64,000 bases of DNA from Anaeramoeba flamelloides. Its lineage: Eukaryota > Metamonada > Anaeramoebidae. The notes under the pieces were generated by a model. It had not been told where the DNA came from, did no database searches, and worked only from the letters and a program-made list of their open reading frames with translations. Shown here piece after piece: positions 36,301 through 46,853 of this stretch. Positions within the stretch are counted from its first letter, which is position 1, and each line of letters starts with the position of its first letter. The DNA lies in assembly GCA_027625915.1 (NCBI GenBank), contig JANTQA010000060.1:62001-126000 (forward strand), in the 5' to 3' direction. The position numbers and the translations under genes were made by a program.

Positions 36301-39300
36301 ACAAAAGAGCATGCGCCTGTGCAACAGAAGTATGGGACGGGATGGACATACGAACAGACTCTCCCCAGGTCAGAGAACAATTAATGAGTGCCATAGCAGA
36401 TTTAAGAAAAAAACAGAAAAATAGAAGCTTAATCATGAAAATTGCAGGTAATTACGATAAAAGAGGTGACCTCTCACTTGAAAGATATATTAAAAAAGGT
36501 GAATCTAGGCTTCAATCGTCAAAATATCAAATCAGTGAAAAAGTTTTTGATGATGAAACAGACTCAATGCTTGATCTCTTAATTGACCGAGTATCAAATC
36601 GTTTTATCGACCAAACCAATTTAGCAATTCAAGTCGACCATACTAAATGTATCGATTGTACTCGATGTGTAAATGTTTGCTCCAATTTACAAGGTAAAAA
36701 TTCTTTTAATTAATTCTAAAAATACAAACTATTTTTTTTTTTTGAAATTTTTTTATTTTCTGTTTGAGAGATAGTAACTTTTATGATTTTATTTATTTTT
36801 TTTCTTTTTTAATTTTTATAAAAATTAAAAGAATTAGGAAAATAAATCATCACAAAAATCACATAAAAAAAAAAGTACAAAAAAGATCAAATAAATTTTG
36901 TATCAATTCAAATAAACTTTGTAAAAATAAAAATAAATTTTGTAAAAATTATAAATCGATTTTCCTTCAAAATTTATCAAATACAAATGATTTAATGTTA
37001 ATTCAAAAAAAGAAAAAATTGCAAAATGAAATATAAAAAATTGTATTCAAACAGTGACAACCAAATGGTGTAAAAAAATGATCTAAACCCCATTTCAAAA
37101 ATTATGACTCACCAGAAATAATAAATTGAAAAAAAAAAAATTTATTATTTTGTATTCAAGAACAACCAATGATTAAATCTTATTAATAATTCACTTTTAA
37201 ATCATTACAAGAAAGATATAAAAAGCCTGATATTTTAAAAATTAAAAAAAAATAAAACGTAAAACCGAAAAAAAAGTGAGTCACAATTTTTGAATGGAGC
37301 ATTACAGTTTTTTTTTATTACTGAACTTTCACTGAAAAAAAGTTGAACAACAAGAATATTTTTTGTTAATAATTAAATTCATTTTAACAGACATTACATT
37401 CATCAATTTTCTGAATGTTTATTGGTATTTTCAAAGATCTTTTTTTATTTTTTACTTGATATTTACTTTTTAGAAGAAAGAAAAAAAAAAAAACAAAAAG
37501 AAAAAAAAAAAAAGTAAAAAAAAATGAAATAGAAAAAGAAAAAGAAAAATAAATCAAAAAAAAAATTTGAAAAAATTATTTTGATCCAAAAATTTAAAAA
37601 TATATTTTTGAAAAGAATATGGGATAAAACCTTACAAAACCACTTCCAATAACATTATAAATTGAATCACAATTTTTGAAAAATAGTTTAAAAAATGAAT
37701 TGTTTTAAAAATATCACACCTTATTTTCAGTGAATAATCTTGAAATTAAAAGTCCTATTTCGATTATTAAATTTAAAGACAATAAGTTAAAAGTTATGGA
37801 AAGTTTTAAAATTTTTAAATTAAATTATTTTGCCACTAAAAGGATGCTTATTTTAGAGAGGAGGAAAGAACGCAATTTTTAATATATATACATATACTAA
37901 TTGCTGATAAATTTAAAATTACGTTACAAATATTGTGAATTCAATTTCCATTTTTTAAAATTCTAAAAACTCATACTTTTAAACAAAAATCATTTCAAGG
38001 AAAATTTCAAAGATCAAACAAAAATTTGAACAAGTTTTTGTACATTAATACCAAAAATAAAATTTTTTACTTTATCTCTATATAAAAACTGAATAAAAAA
38101 TTTCACCAATAAAAAATTAATAAAAAAAATTTTGTTTTCTTTGTCTTCATTCAAAGCTGAATTACAAAACTTGTGAAATAAAAATTAAAAAATTTGGAAT
38201 TGAACCAAAAAAACTTTTTTACATTTTTTGGAATTAATCAGTAGTTATCACTGAAATCTTGAAACCAGGAGTATTTACATGGTTATTATTTCAAGATATT
38301 TACTTTATATCTATGGGTTTTTGAAGGAATGTAATGATTTTAAATTCTTTCACCTTTAATAATTATGAACAGCTTTTCAGAAACCTTCTTCAATTTCGCG
38401 CTACTATCAATTAACTTATTCCTTTCTCTCTTTTTTTTTTTTTTGGTAAATCAAATATGAGCCTCATAAATTTCAATAAATATTAATTTTTAAATGAACA
38501 GTCAAAAAAAAAAAATTAAATTGAAAAAATAAAAAAGTTTTTAAAGTCCTAGTCCCAGTATAAAAGCAAAAAATATCCATTTTTTTATCTCATTTTTTTT
38601 TAAATTAATTTTTTTGGAATATCTTTAAATGATAGTTTTGAACCAATTATTTGGCTAGGTTTGAATAGTAATCATTTTTACATTTCAGACAACCTTTTGT
38701 TCATGGGGTTTTTGAAAAACAAGATTAAAAAAAAATGACAAAAAAAAATGTACATTTTTTGCTTTTATACTGGGACTAGGGCTTTAATATTAGATACCCC
38801 TTTTTTTTTTTTTTATTATTGTTGTTGTTGTTTCTGCTGTTATTATTATAGTTATTATATCTTTGTTAATACAATTATCATTGTTATTGTTATTGTTATT
38901 AATAATACTATTGTTATATTCATTTTTAAGATTTGTTAAGAAATACCTCTTAAAAATAATTTTTCTTGTTCAGACTACAAAAAAAAATTAGTATAATTTA
39001 GTTACAATTGATCTTTTATTTTGATATATCTTTAATTTACAAACTTTTAAAAAATTCAAAACATTTTTATTATTATTATGATTCTGAAATTCTATAAAAA
39101 TAAAAATAAAAATAGGTATGAATGTATATTCAACAACTTCAACAAGTGTTTATGTGGATTCTTTGATGCCATCATTAAATACAAAGGGAGAATTTTTAAG
39201 CGAGACGATGTGTATATCCTGCGGGCAATGCTCGTTATATTGTCCATCTGGCGCAATTACTGAAATTGATCATACCGAGAAACTAGAAGTAATAATGAAG

Positions 39301-40911
39301 ACAAAAAAAAAATTGGTTATTGTTGGGATTGCGCCATCTTCAAGACTTAGTTTGGCGGAAATATTTAAACTGACGCCAGGTTCTTTAACAACGGGACAAT
39401 GTGCACATTTGCTAAGATTATTAGGATTTAATAGGGTCTTTGATGTACAGTTTACTGCGGATTTAACAATTATGGAGGAGGGAACAGAATTGCTCCATAG
39501 GATTAATGATCCAAATTCAATTTTACCAATGTTCACATCCTGTTGCCCGGGGTGGATTAACTTGGTAGAAAAGCAATATCAAAATATTATACCACATTTG
39601 TCGAGTTGTAGATCCCCACAACAAATGTTTGGATCAATTATCAAGAATTATTATGCCAAAAAAATAAATATTGATCCTAAGGACATCTTTTGTGTTACGG
39701 TCATGCCCTGCACAGCGAAAAAAAAGGAATTATTAAGAGAGCAGTTTAGGAATCCTGAAACGGGATTAAGAGATGTCGATTTATGTTTAACAGTGAGAGA
39801 AGTGGGGAGAATGGTGGCTAAACGGGGAATCGAATTTTCAGAATTGGAAGACAGAGAATTTGATAACCCCCTAGGATTTTCAACCGGCGCAGCGCAGTTA
39901 TTTGCTGGTTCTGGTGGTGTCATGGAAGCGGCAGTTAGGAGTGCATACTGGCTCAAATTCGGAGAAGATTTCCCTGCCCTACAATACAATGCCGTTAGGG
40001 GGTTAAAGGGGATCAAGGAAGCCGTTTTAGATTTTGATGGAAGGCAGTTAAGATTAGCTGTAGTTTCTGGTGGTAAAAATATCCATAAGTTTCTTGAAAC
40101 TTGGGGAACATCAAGCTTTAATTACGATTTTATTGAAATTATGGCTTGCCCCGGTGGCTGTATTGGCGGAGGCGGGCAACCCAGATCAAATTTAGATATT
40201 GTGCCAATTCGGTTGAAATCCGTTTACCAACGAGAACAAAAAATGACTTCAAGGTCGAGTCATGATAACCCCTATGTGAAGAAGTTATACCAAGATTGGC
40301 TAAAAAAGCCCTATGGAGAAAAGGCAATGATGTATTTACATACCACTTATGCACCTTTCAAATTTAAATCAAATTTGATTAAAGAAGTCAAAAAGCATGA
40401 AGAAATTAATAAAGGCTTAACGTCTAAAAATTCCTTTTTGATTTTATACGGCTCACAAACAGGCACCGCTGAGAAGGCTGCTGAAAAGGTTGCCGATATA
40501 ACTAGATCGAAAAAAAAAAAAGTTCGAATCATGGAAATGAACGAATATGGCCCTCCAATTAATTTGAAAAATGAAAAATTTGTAATATTCGTTACCTCGA
40601 CTTTTTGGGATGGCGCATTCCCTGAAAATGCAACCAAATTCTGGGAAGACCTGAAAAATCTACAGCCAATGTCATTAACTAAATTAAAATACTGCGTTTT
40701 CGGCTTAGGATCATCAACTTACACTAGATTCAATAACGCAGCAAGACAAATAGACGGCAAATTGAAAGAATTGGGTGCCCACGAAATAATAGAAATCGGC
40801 CTTTCAGATCGAGAAGACAAAAATGGTTATTTGACAGCTTTAAATCCTTGGCTCAAGGAATTTGAGAGAACCATTAAAAAGGTTAAAAAAAGGAGAGTTT
40901 GGAAGAAATAA
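30332..40911 (+). CDS. HYDA: WD40 / 2Fe-2S / [FeFe]-hydrogenase / flavodoxin fusion
   Basis: Exons 30332-30364, 30798-31167, 31405-31529, 35511-36693 and 39116-40911 join in frame (3507 nt, 1168 residues), all GT-AG. Residues ~21-337 hold eight WD40 repeats (GH...W[DS] pattern), and introns fall inside the propeller. A 2Fe-2S ferredoxin domain follows (~382-458; CYHPALGPVGTCKCC, then ACACAT). Two 4Fe-4S sites come next: CIDCTRCVNVC (~556-566), with the intron just after it, and CISCGQCSLYC (~603-613). The three H-cluster motifs are intact: TSCCPGW (~711), MPCTAKKKE (~767) and MACPGGCIGGGGQ (~913), so proton reduction is expected. A small-subunit-like helix (~927-986) precedes an FMN flavodoxin domain (~1010-1156; LYGSQTGTAE, FGLGSSTYTRF). 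No reductase follows. There is no targeting peptide, so it is probably cytosolic. The first exon is least certain: an ATG at 30651 could instead start the propeller exon. Confidence 0.88.
32270..32441. repeat. MITE-like family C, copy 1 (in hydrogenase intron)
   Basis: A ~170 bp unit with ~40-bp inverted ends: ACTGGTATTTGGATTATAAA..CTTTTCACTTC at the left and GAAGTGAAAATTTTCCCCGT..TTATAATTCAAATAACAGTA at the right. Related units lie at 41692-41871 and 46614-46853. There is no coding capacity. Confidence 0.65.
33491..34970 (-). mobile_element. Tc1-like (DD34E) DNA transposon, decayed
   Basis: Inverted ends ATTCAAAATTTTTGACACAC (33500-33519) and GTGTGTCAAAAATTTTGAAT (34942-34961) are perfect complements. 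The match continues outward imperfectly to TA at 33491 and 34969-34970, the target dinucleotide of the Tc1/mariner superfamily. The ~1.48 kb length is usual for the group. The transposase lies on the minus strand, opposite to the host gene. An extra inner inverted end (GTGTGTTAAAAATTTTGGAG, 33676-33695) makes the first ~210 bp look like a family B MITE, so the left side may be compound. Confidence 0.85.
33730..34840 (-). pseudogene. Tc1-like transposase, disrupted
   Basis: The N-terminal frame (34840-34268) has a paired helix-turn-helix region (SGYSLRQIAIHLDINVSKVR, then a second helical unit) and the first catalytic Asp in VIFSDESWF (~residue 149). The C-terminal frame (33730-34188) carries WGGVGYR, the second Asp in FQQDGARPHTS and the Glu in LNLIENLW, with 34 residues between the last two, so it is DD34E. 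The frames are separated by a poly-Lys/Phe-coding homopolymer stretch (34189-34300) that breaks continuity. No family-typical sequence is missing apart from that join, which suggests fairly recent loss by homopolymer change. Transposases of this family cut and paste at TA. This copy should be inactive by itself. Confidence 0.88.
37084..37304. repeat. MITE-like family B, copy in hydrogenase intron
   Basis: A 221 bp unit flanked by TA, with inverted ends AAACCCCATTTCAAAAATTA + TGACTCACC and GTGAGTCACAATTTTTGAAT + GGAGCATTA. Its interior (AACCAATGATTAAATCTTAT, ATCATTAC..GATATAAAAAGCC) recurs at ~51536-51640. The ends resemble those of the Tc1-like element in the preceding intron. Confidence 0.75.
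38541..38787. repeat. MITE-like family E flanked by TTAA
   Basis: Inverted ends of ~40 bp (AGTCCTAGTCCCAGTATAAA AGCAAAAAAT... and its complement reading TATACTGGGACTAGGGCT) are bounded on both sides by TTAA. Total length is ~247 bp with no coding capacity. The TTAA target and CCTAG near the tip would suit a piggyBac-type origin, but the termini are not diagnostic. This is the only copy seen in the window. Confidence 0.7.
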
Positions 40912-41691
40912 TTTTTACTTTCTGCTTTGAGTTAAACAAATATTTTTATCTTTTAACTTTTCCTCTTTTTTTTCATTTTCTTGATTCATTTTGATTACTT
41001 TTTGAAATTTATTTCTTTTTCTCAATTTATTTTGATATTTATTTTATTCTTTTTTTCTCTAATTTGGCTTTTTTATTCTTTATTTCTTAATCAATAAATC
41101 TGATTTTTTTTATTTTTTTCTGTTGGTATTTTTTGTTTTTAATTTAAAAATGTATATTTGATGTTTTTTATAGGATATAGTTCTTTTGAAAAAGTAAAAT
41201 CGTATACAAAGTATCAATCAAAAATATTTCAATGGTAAGAAATAGTTTCAACAAAATAATTAATTGAGTTAGGTGAGGTTATCTTCCACCTTGAAATGGG
41301 AAAATATTGACATTTAATTCTTTATTTTACTTTTACGATTTTTGTCAAGAATAATTGAAAAGTACTTGAATTAATGACTGTTTTTAAATTATAAAACAAC
41401 TGAATATAGAAGAAATTATTTACTTTTTCTAATTTTAAATGTCACTTTTTGGTATTTTTCTCTTATTTTTCATTCAAATTAAATACAAAAAAAACCATTT
41501 TTTTCAAAAAACAATTATTTTATATAATTGACCTTTGAAGAACAAAAAAGAAATAAACAGAATAATACACATCAAAGAATAGCTGATATATGTCTGAAAT
41601 AAAATTAATTAATCAATATATTTTCTTAAAAATTGAAAAACTTAAATTCTAAGTATCATATTGAGAAAAACAATAATGTTTTTTTTGATCT
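40912..41691. other. spacer downstream of the hydrogenase gene
   Basis: T-rich sequence following the TAA at 40909-40911. It should hold the 3' untranslated region. No gene is seen. Confidence 0.5.
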
Positions 41692-41871
41692 ATTACTTGT
41701 ATTTAAATAATAAATAGGAAAAAATTTTCACTTTGTTTTCTAGACTTTTCTTTTAGAAATCAAGTCCCTAAATAAAGTAGGTTGGTATTTGTGATCTCTA
41801 TTTATAAAAGGAAATGAAAATGAAGTGAAAAATTTCTCACCTTTCTTATTCAAATACCAGGATCAAAGATT
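41692..41871. repeat. MITE-like family C, copy 2
   Basis: Left end ACTTGTATTTAAATAATAAA..GGAAAAAATTTTCACTTTG, right end TGAAGTGAAAAATTTCTCAC..CTTATTCAAATACCAG. It has the same terminal plan and size as 32270-32441, with a different interior. Confidence 0.55.
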
Positions 41872-44835
41872 GAATAAAAATCCTAATAGAAATCAATATT
41901 ATTTCTCAACAATCATTTCCATGGTTTCAATAATCTTAGAATAATACTTTTCTGCCAAGTGACTATTGATCTTAAAATAAAAAAAAAGATAAGTAGATCA
42001 AGAATTTAGATCTTTGAAATCAAAGAAAAGAATTCATGAGTTTTGTATTTAATAAGACACACCACACCTATAGAAAATTAAGAAAAAAAAGTGATAACTA
42101 TTTTTGAGTTTTTTTAAATTTCACAAAAAATCCATTTTCAAAAAGAAAAGAAATGAAAAAATCAAAAATAAATAAATTACAAACTAACATAAAATTTGAC
42201 CAAGACATGTTTGTTTGGATTCATAGGAATTTCCTCAAAGTTGTCAGAAACTAGTTTACTAACATTAAATTAAGTAGAAACACAAACAAAAAGAACAACT
42301 GATAAAACAATTAATGACCCTAATTTCATTATAATTTAAAATAGAGAAAAAAATTAAAATTTGAGAAATAAACTTTTTCAATTAAAATTAAAAAATATTG
42401 ATAGTGTATTCGATATTTAAGGAGGGTTATAATACCAGAAAAACCAATAAATTGGAATATTTTATCGTTTTTTCAAAATAATATTGGTACTCTTAAGTTC
42501 TGTATTCCTAAAAAATTTAAAAAAAAAAAAAAATCTTAACTTTAATTTTACATAATATCAACAATTAAAATTTCAGAGAAAATAATTTTAAAAAAAAATT
42601 AAATTTGCAGAATACTTATTGAATTTTTTTATGGGATTTATTATTTGAGATATAAGATTAAACCCTTTCACTTTGTATTTTCAGATTATATTTATATAAT
42701 ACTTAGTAATTATTTGTTGAGAACCAGATTGGTAAATATTCAGCAAATCTAAAGGTACCCAGAAATCTCAAAAAATAATTATAATAAAAATGATCTTTAT
42801 TCAAAAATCTATTTTAGAAAAAAGAATTCGAGGCTTATTATTATTCCTTATAAAAAGTGTATTTAATAGTTCCATATCTTTTTAAAAAGCAATTCTTTTT
42901 ATTTGGTAATACTCTTTTAATATTATTAAACAATATTATGTTCACTAATTAAATTCTTTTTTTCCTTTTTTACCTAACTTGAAATGTTTTAGTAACAATT
43001 TATACTTAATAAAATAATAAATCACTTTTTTTTAGATTACAAAAGTGTCAGAATATTTTCTGGATAATTCCTTTGAATTTTAATAAATTCAAAGATATCC
43101 TTATTTTAGAAGTATTAAACTCGGATTTTTAAACCTTTTTTACAATATTTACTTAACTCTGACTTAATCAATTTGACAAAATAAATCAGAAAAATAAAAT
43201 CAAATAATTAAACTATTTTTATTACTCTTTTGAACTTTATATCTCGTTATTTTGTGCATTTTAAAAAATACTTCGAATCCATAATAATTATCCATTACAA
43301 AGTACAAGATTAATTTAGCATTTTTATTTCAATCCCGAATCATTTTTAGGAAAGTGTATAAATATTTGAAATTGTGGGATTCTATTAGATAAAGGTTAAT
43401 TTGCAAATCATGAAATTGGTCTTAATAGCAGTATTAAAAATTAATTTTAATTTCTTACTAAATAACTTTTCAAGTAATTTTAACATATTTTAGAATTATA
43501 AAAATCATAATTAGATCATCTTTAGATCTTTTAAAAGAAACAATCACTTTTGAAGAATAAAATACTTAAAGAAACAAATTAAACTAGTGATCAGATTAAA
43601 AGATATTTTTCTAGTGGTTTTATACCTAATTGATGGGTTGAATATTTAAATCGTGAATACTTTATTTTTTTGGAATAATCCTTGAATCCCAACTTATTAT
43701 TATATTAAATTTTCTTACAATACAAAAAACTGGGATAAGAGAAATCATTTAGTCGATTCTATATTTTTAATCCTCTTGAGTTAAAACAATCACTTGACTA
43801 AATAATTTTTTAAAACAACGGTTTAAGAGATTAATGTATACCAAGTAGAAGCTTTATATCAAAGTATATTATAATTGAATGTAAATTCATTTAGGAGTAT
43901 ATTGTTCAAATTTCTCTAAAAAATCGTTTAATCAAAATAGATATATTTGTTGATCTCATCAATTAACAATGATACATGTAATAGTAAAAAAAAACCCAAC
44001 AATTTCGGAAAAAAATCTGCATTTCACTACAAATTTAAAGGGTAAATTATCAATATTCAGACTCTAAAGTTACAAAATATCTTTCTTAAATTTTGAGCGG
44101 AAGGTAGACTAATAGCTAAAAAATTGCTTTCTTTTTAAAAAAATATATAATTAAACAAATGGATTTTTTTACAAATATTTCTGAAATATTTGAAATATAT
44201 TGATTTTACAATTAACTTTATAAACAAGGAAACAAAACAAATCAGAAGTCGGGTTTTGATGTTGATGATAATTGAGTTAATCTTTGAAATTAAACAATTA
44301 AAAAATAGTTACTTTTGGGGAGTTCTAAATTTGAATTATAAAATAAGGGAATACTATTATTTTGGTTTTTCTATTTTAAGATTTGTAAAAGGAATTAAAA
44401 AAAGAATTAATAAATGGGAAATAATTTTAATAGTGATCATAAGGAAAAATTCTAATAATTTATTGAGCAAGAATGTTTATTTATAGATTTTTTAGAGTCA
44501 CAGAAACTATTTTAAGCCATGGTACACTAATACGATTCACACCCAAAAACGAAATACTTTGATTAAAGAGAAATCTATAGTTACTTTAATCCCTTAAATT
44601 TAAAATATTTCACAAAAAGGTTTTTTTTAAAATAAATGATCTTAAGATTGTTTACCATTTATTTTTCGTTTTTTTTATTGATCTAAGTACTTATTTCCCC
44701 GTTTAAAATCTAGAGTAAGTTCAATTAAAATATGAGTCTTAGACCAGATAACAAGTTAATAACTTTTTTTTTCATTTGTAAGGGATCAGAAAATTGTTTT
44801 GTTTATTTAGTTGAAGCTTGGTTGGATTTTTATCA
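41872..44835. other. intergenic spacer, nothing recognised
   Basis: About 3 kb of AT-rich sequence with stops in every frame. A 98-codon frame at 44190-44486 is Ile/Lys/Asn-rich without a start context or domain, and I do not call it a gene. Confidence 0.5.
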
Positions 44836-45050
44836 TTTAAAAAGCTGGCTGAATAACAATTTATTAGATATTTTTTATCAAACATAAAATAAAATGTCAC
44901 AAGAGAATGTTGAGAAAAGAATAAAAGCTAAAATATTTAACATTTCTCAGAGTACAATTAGACAATTCAACTTGATATTCTATTGTGACATTAAATTTTA
45001 CTTATTAAATTAAAATCTAATAAATTGTACTTCAGCCAGCTTTTTAAATA
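44836..45050. repeat. MITE-like family F with long inverted ends
   Basis: Left arm TTTAAAAAGCTGGCTGAATA ACAATTTATTAGAT... and right arm ...ATCTAATAAATTGTAC TTCAGCCAGCTTTTTAAA are complementary over ~40 bases at the tips. The match continues with gaps to ~85 bases (TGTCACAAGAGAAT / ATTCTATTGTGACA). The unit is ~215 bp. It is the only copy in the window. Confidence 0.7.
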
Positions 45051-45624
45051 TTAATGACTACGTTTTCAGGTAAAAATATTGAAATAATGTTAAAAAGTAC
45101 ACTCCAAAGAGTTAGAAATCCAAATAATATTGGTCCAATTAGAATTTCTTTTCGAAAAAATGCGAAATTTTCACAATCTTTGCAGTATTAGATCCTGTAA
45201 AATTTTGATTTTAATATTTTAGAATTTCCATTTCAACTTTCAGAACTCACACTATTGTCTTGGGCTGTTCTACATATTTTTTACATTTTCTTTTACAAAT
45301 CTGAAATGTTCTCAAATTTGAACTTGCACTTGAAAATCCCGAAAAGTCATTTTTTTGCAATTATTTTTTTTGTTATTTTCAGTTTTCCCTTTTTATTGAA
45401 AAACAAAGAAAAATAGTCTTAGAGAAAAATTAAAGAGGACAAAAAATGTTTTTTTTTTTTTTTTGTCGAATTTCTTCCCTGTTAAAATTTTTTGTGACAA
45501 GTAAAATTGAAATAACACAAGAAATTACTCAACCCCCTCAAGGGTAGGAAAGTAGTCCTTAAAAAGCAACTTTTCACAACCAAAGTTAAAATAGTTTTAT
45601 TCTCATATTTTTCAAAATATAATT
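45051..45624. other. intergenic spacer, nothing recognised
   Basis: AT-rich sequence with a long T run near 45450. No gene or repeat boundary is supported. Confidence 0.5.
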
Positions 45625-45872
45625 ATTTTCTAATTAATAAATGGAAATTTTTTGTTTCAATTGCATAAATGAATAATAATTATTACTGCCCCAATCAAAC
45701 CAGCAGAGTAAAAATTTTGTATTTGAGTTAACTCAGGAAGTCTAATTTATTGTTTAAAAATCTCATTTCTAAAAGATAAACGATGTTGTAAAGATCTTTG
45801 GATTTTCTTCAACTTGAAAACTAGAAAAATATATTGGGATGTTAAAAGAAAATTTTCATTTTTTAATTGGAC
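45625..45872. repeat. MITE-like family A, copy 3 (inverted)
   Basis: Relative to 3162-3399 this lies on the opposite strand: CAAACCAGCAGAGTAAAAAT TTT, GAGTTAACTC, CATTTCTAAAAGAT, AAAGATCTTTGGATTTTCTT, ending ATTTTTTAATTGG. It stands immediately before another copy in the same orientation. Confidence 0.65.
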
Positions 45873-45890
45873 AATAATCATACTGTTTTT

Positions 45891-46129
45891 TTCCAATTAA
45901 TAAAGGAAAATTTTTATTTTAATTTCCAAAAATGATATTTAATTATTACTGTTAAATCAAATTAGTAGAGTAAAAATTTTATATTAGAGTTAAAAAAGAA
46001 AGTCTAATTTATTGCCTAAAAATATCATTTCTAAAAGATGTTGTAAAGATCTTTAGAGGTTTTCTTCAGGTTCTCAACGAGAAAAATATTTTGGAGAGTG
46101 AAAAGAAAATTTTCATTTTTTAATTGGAA
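45891..46129. repeat. MITE-like family A, copy 4 (inverted, tandem with copy 3)
   Basis: From TTCCAATTAATAAAGGAAAA to CATTTTTTAATTGGAAA, with the interior collinear with copy 3 (AGTAGAGTAAAAATTTTATA, AAGTCTAATTTATTGC, TGTTGTAAAGATCTTTAGAG). Only ~18 bp separate the two copies, so they form a head-to-tail pair. Confidence 0.65.
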
Positions 46130-46613
46130 AAGAATCAAATTAAAAAGTGAAAATTTTGACTTTATGGTGGGTACCCCCTTAAGAAGAAAAATTATATACA
46201 ATTGATTGAAAGATAAAGTGAATAATTTTTTCATTTATCTTTCGAAAAATGGGTTTCAAAAGTAAAAAATAAAATTTCAATTTTTTTAATCCCTTAAAGC
46301 GAATATATTTAACTCATCAAGAAGATGGGCTTATAGATTCACTTTTTGTTTTGTCGTTTTTTGGTGATTATTTTAATTTTATATTTGTGTTTTCTTTTGG
46401 AAAGTTGAATGAAAATTTTATTCCTTTTATTCAAAAATAACATCAAGGATTCGAGAAATTTTATCTTTTTTTTTTTTTTTTGAGAGAAAATTTATTTTAT
46501 ACCAAGTTGAAAAACTCAAACTCTATTCATTTATCAAAATTGTTGTGGATAATTCGATATGTTTGGAAAATAACATTAACAATTTTGAACTTTAGTTTTG
46601 GAACTATCTACTG
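46130..46613. other. intergenic spacer, nothing recognised
   Basis: AT-rich sequence between family A and family C copies. A minus-strand 67-codon frame (46031-46234) overlaps a repeat and is not credible as a gene. Confidence 0.45.
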
Positions 46614-46853
46614 GTAATTGAATTAAAAATGGGAAAAATTTCCACAACATATTCAAGTTCCTTTTTAAAGTGGAACCACAAACCCCTACCTACTTCTTTG
46701 AGAACCCGATTTATAAAAGAAAAATATGACTAAACAAAAAAAATGGGTTCAAAAATTGAAAACCCCTACTTCTCTGAGAACTCAATTTATAAAAGAAAAA
46801 TATGGAAAATGAAGTGAAAATTATTTCACATTTATAATTCAAATACCAGTATT
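46614..46853. repeat. MITE-like family C, copy 3 with internal duplication
   Basis: Ends CTGGTAATTGAATTAAAAAT GGGAAAAATTT and GAAGTGAAAATTATTTCACA..TAATTCAAATACCAGT. An internal ~50 bp segment is duplicated: AACCCCTACCTACTTCTTTG..TTTATAAAAGAAAAATATG near 46680-46727 and AACCCCTACTTCTCTGAGAA..TTTATAAAAGAAAAATATGG near 46760-46805. This makes the copy longer than the others. Confidence 0.6.

Larger units (their letters stand above)
36694..39115 (+). other. intron 4 of the hydrogenase fusion gene
   Basis: Donor CAAG|GTAAAA, acceptor AAAATAG. A split Gly codon joins VCSNLQG to MNVYSTTS, as expected between the two 4Fe-4S motifs of a hydrogenase. The interior holds two MITE-like elements (37084-37304 and 38541-38787), A/T runs and a (GTT)n-like tract near 38818-38900. 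Confidence 0.85.

Noticed and set aside
36764-37036. Asn/Lys-rich frame after hydrogenase exon 4
   Set aside because: Intronic, with tandem CKNKNKFCKN-like reading of an AT repeat and no start context. The hydrogenase needs the splice across it.
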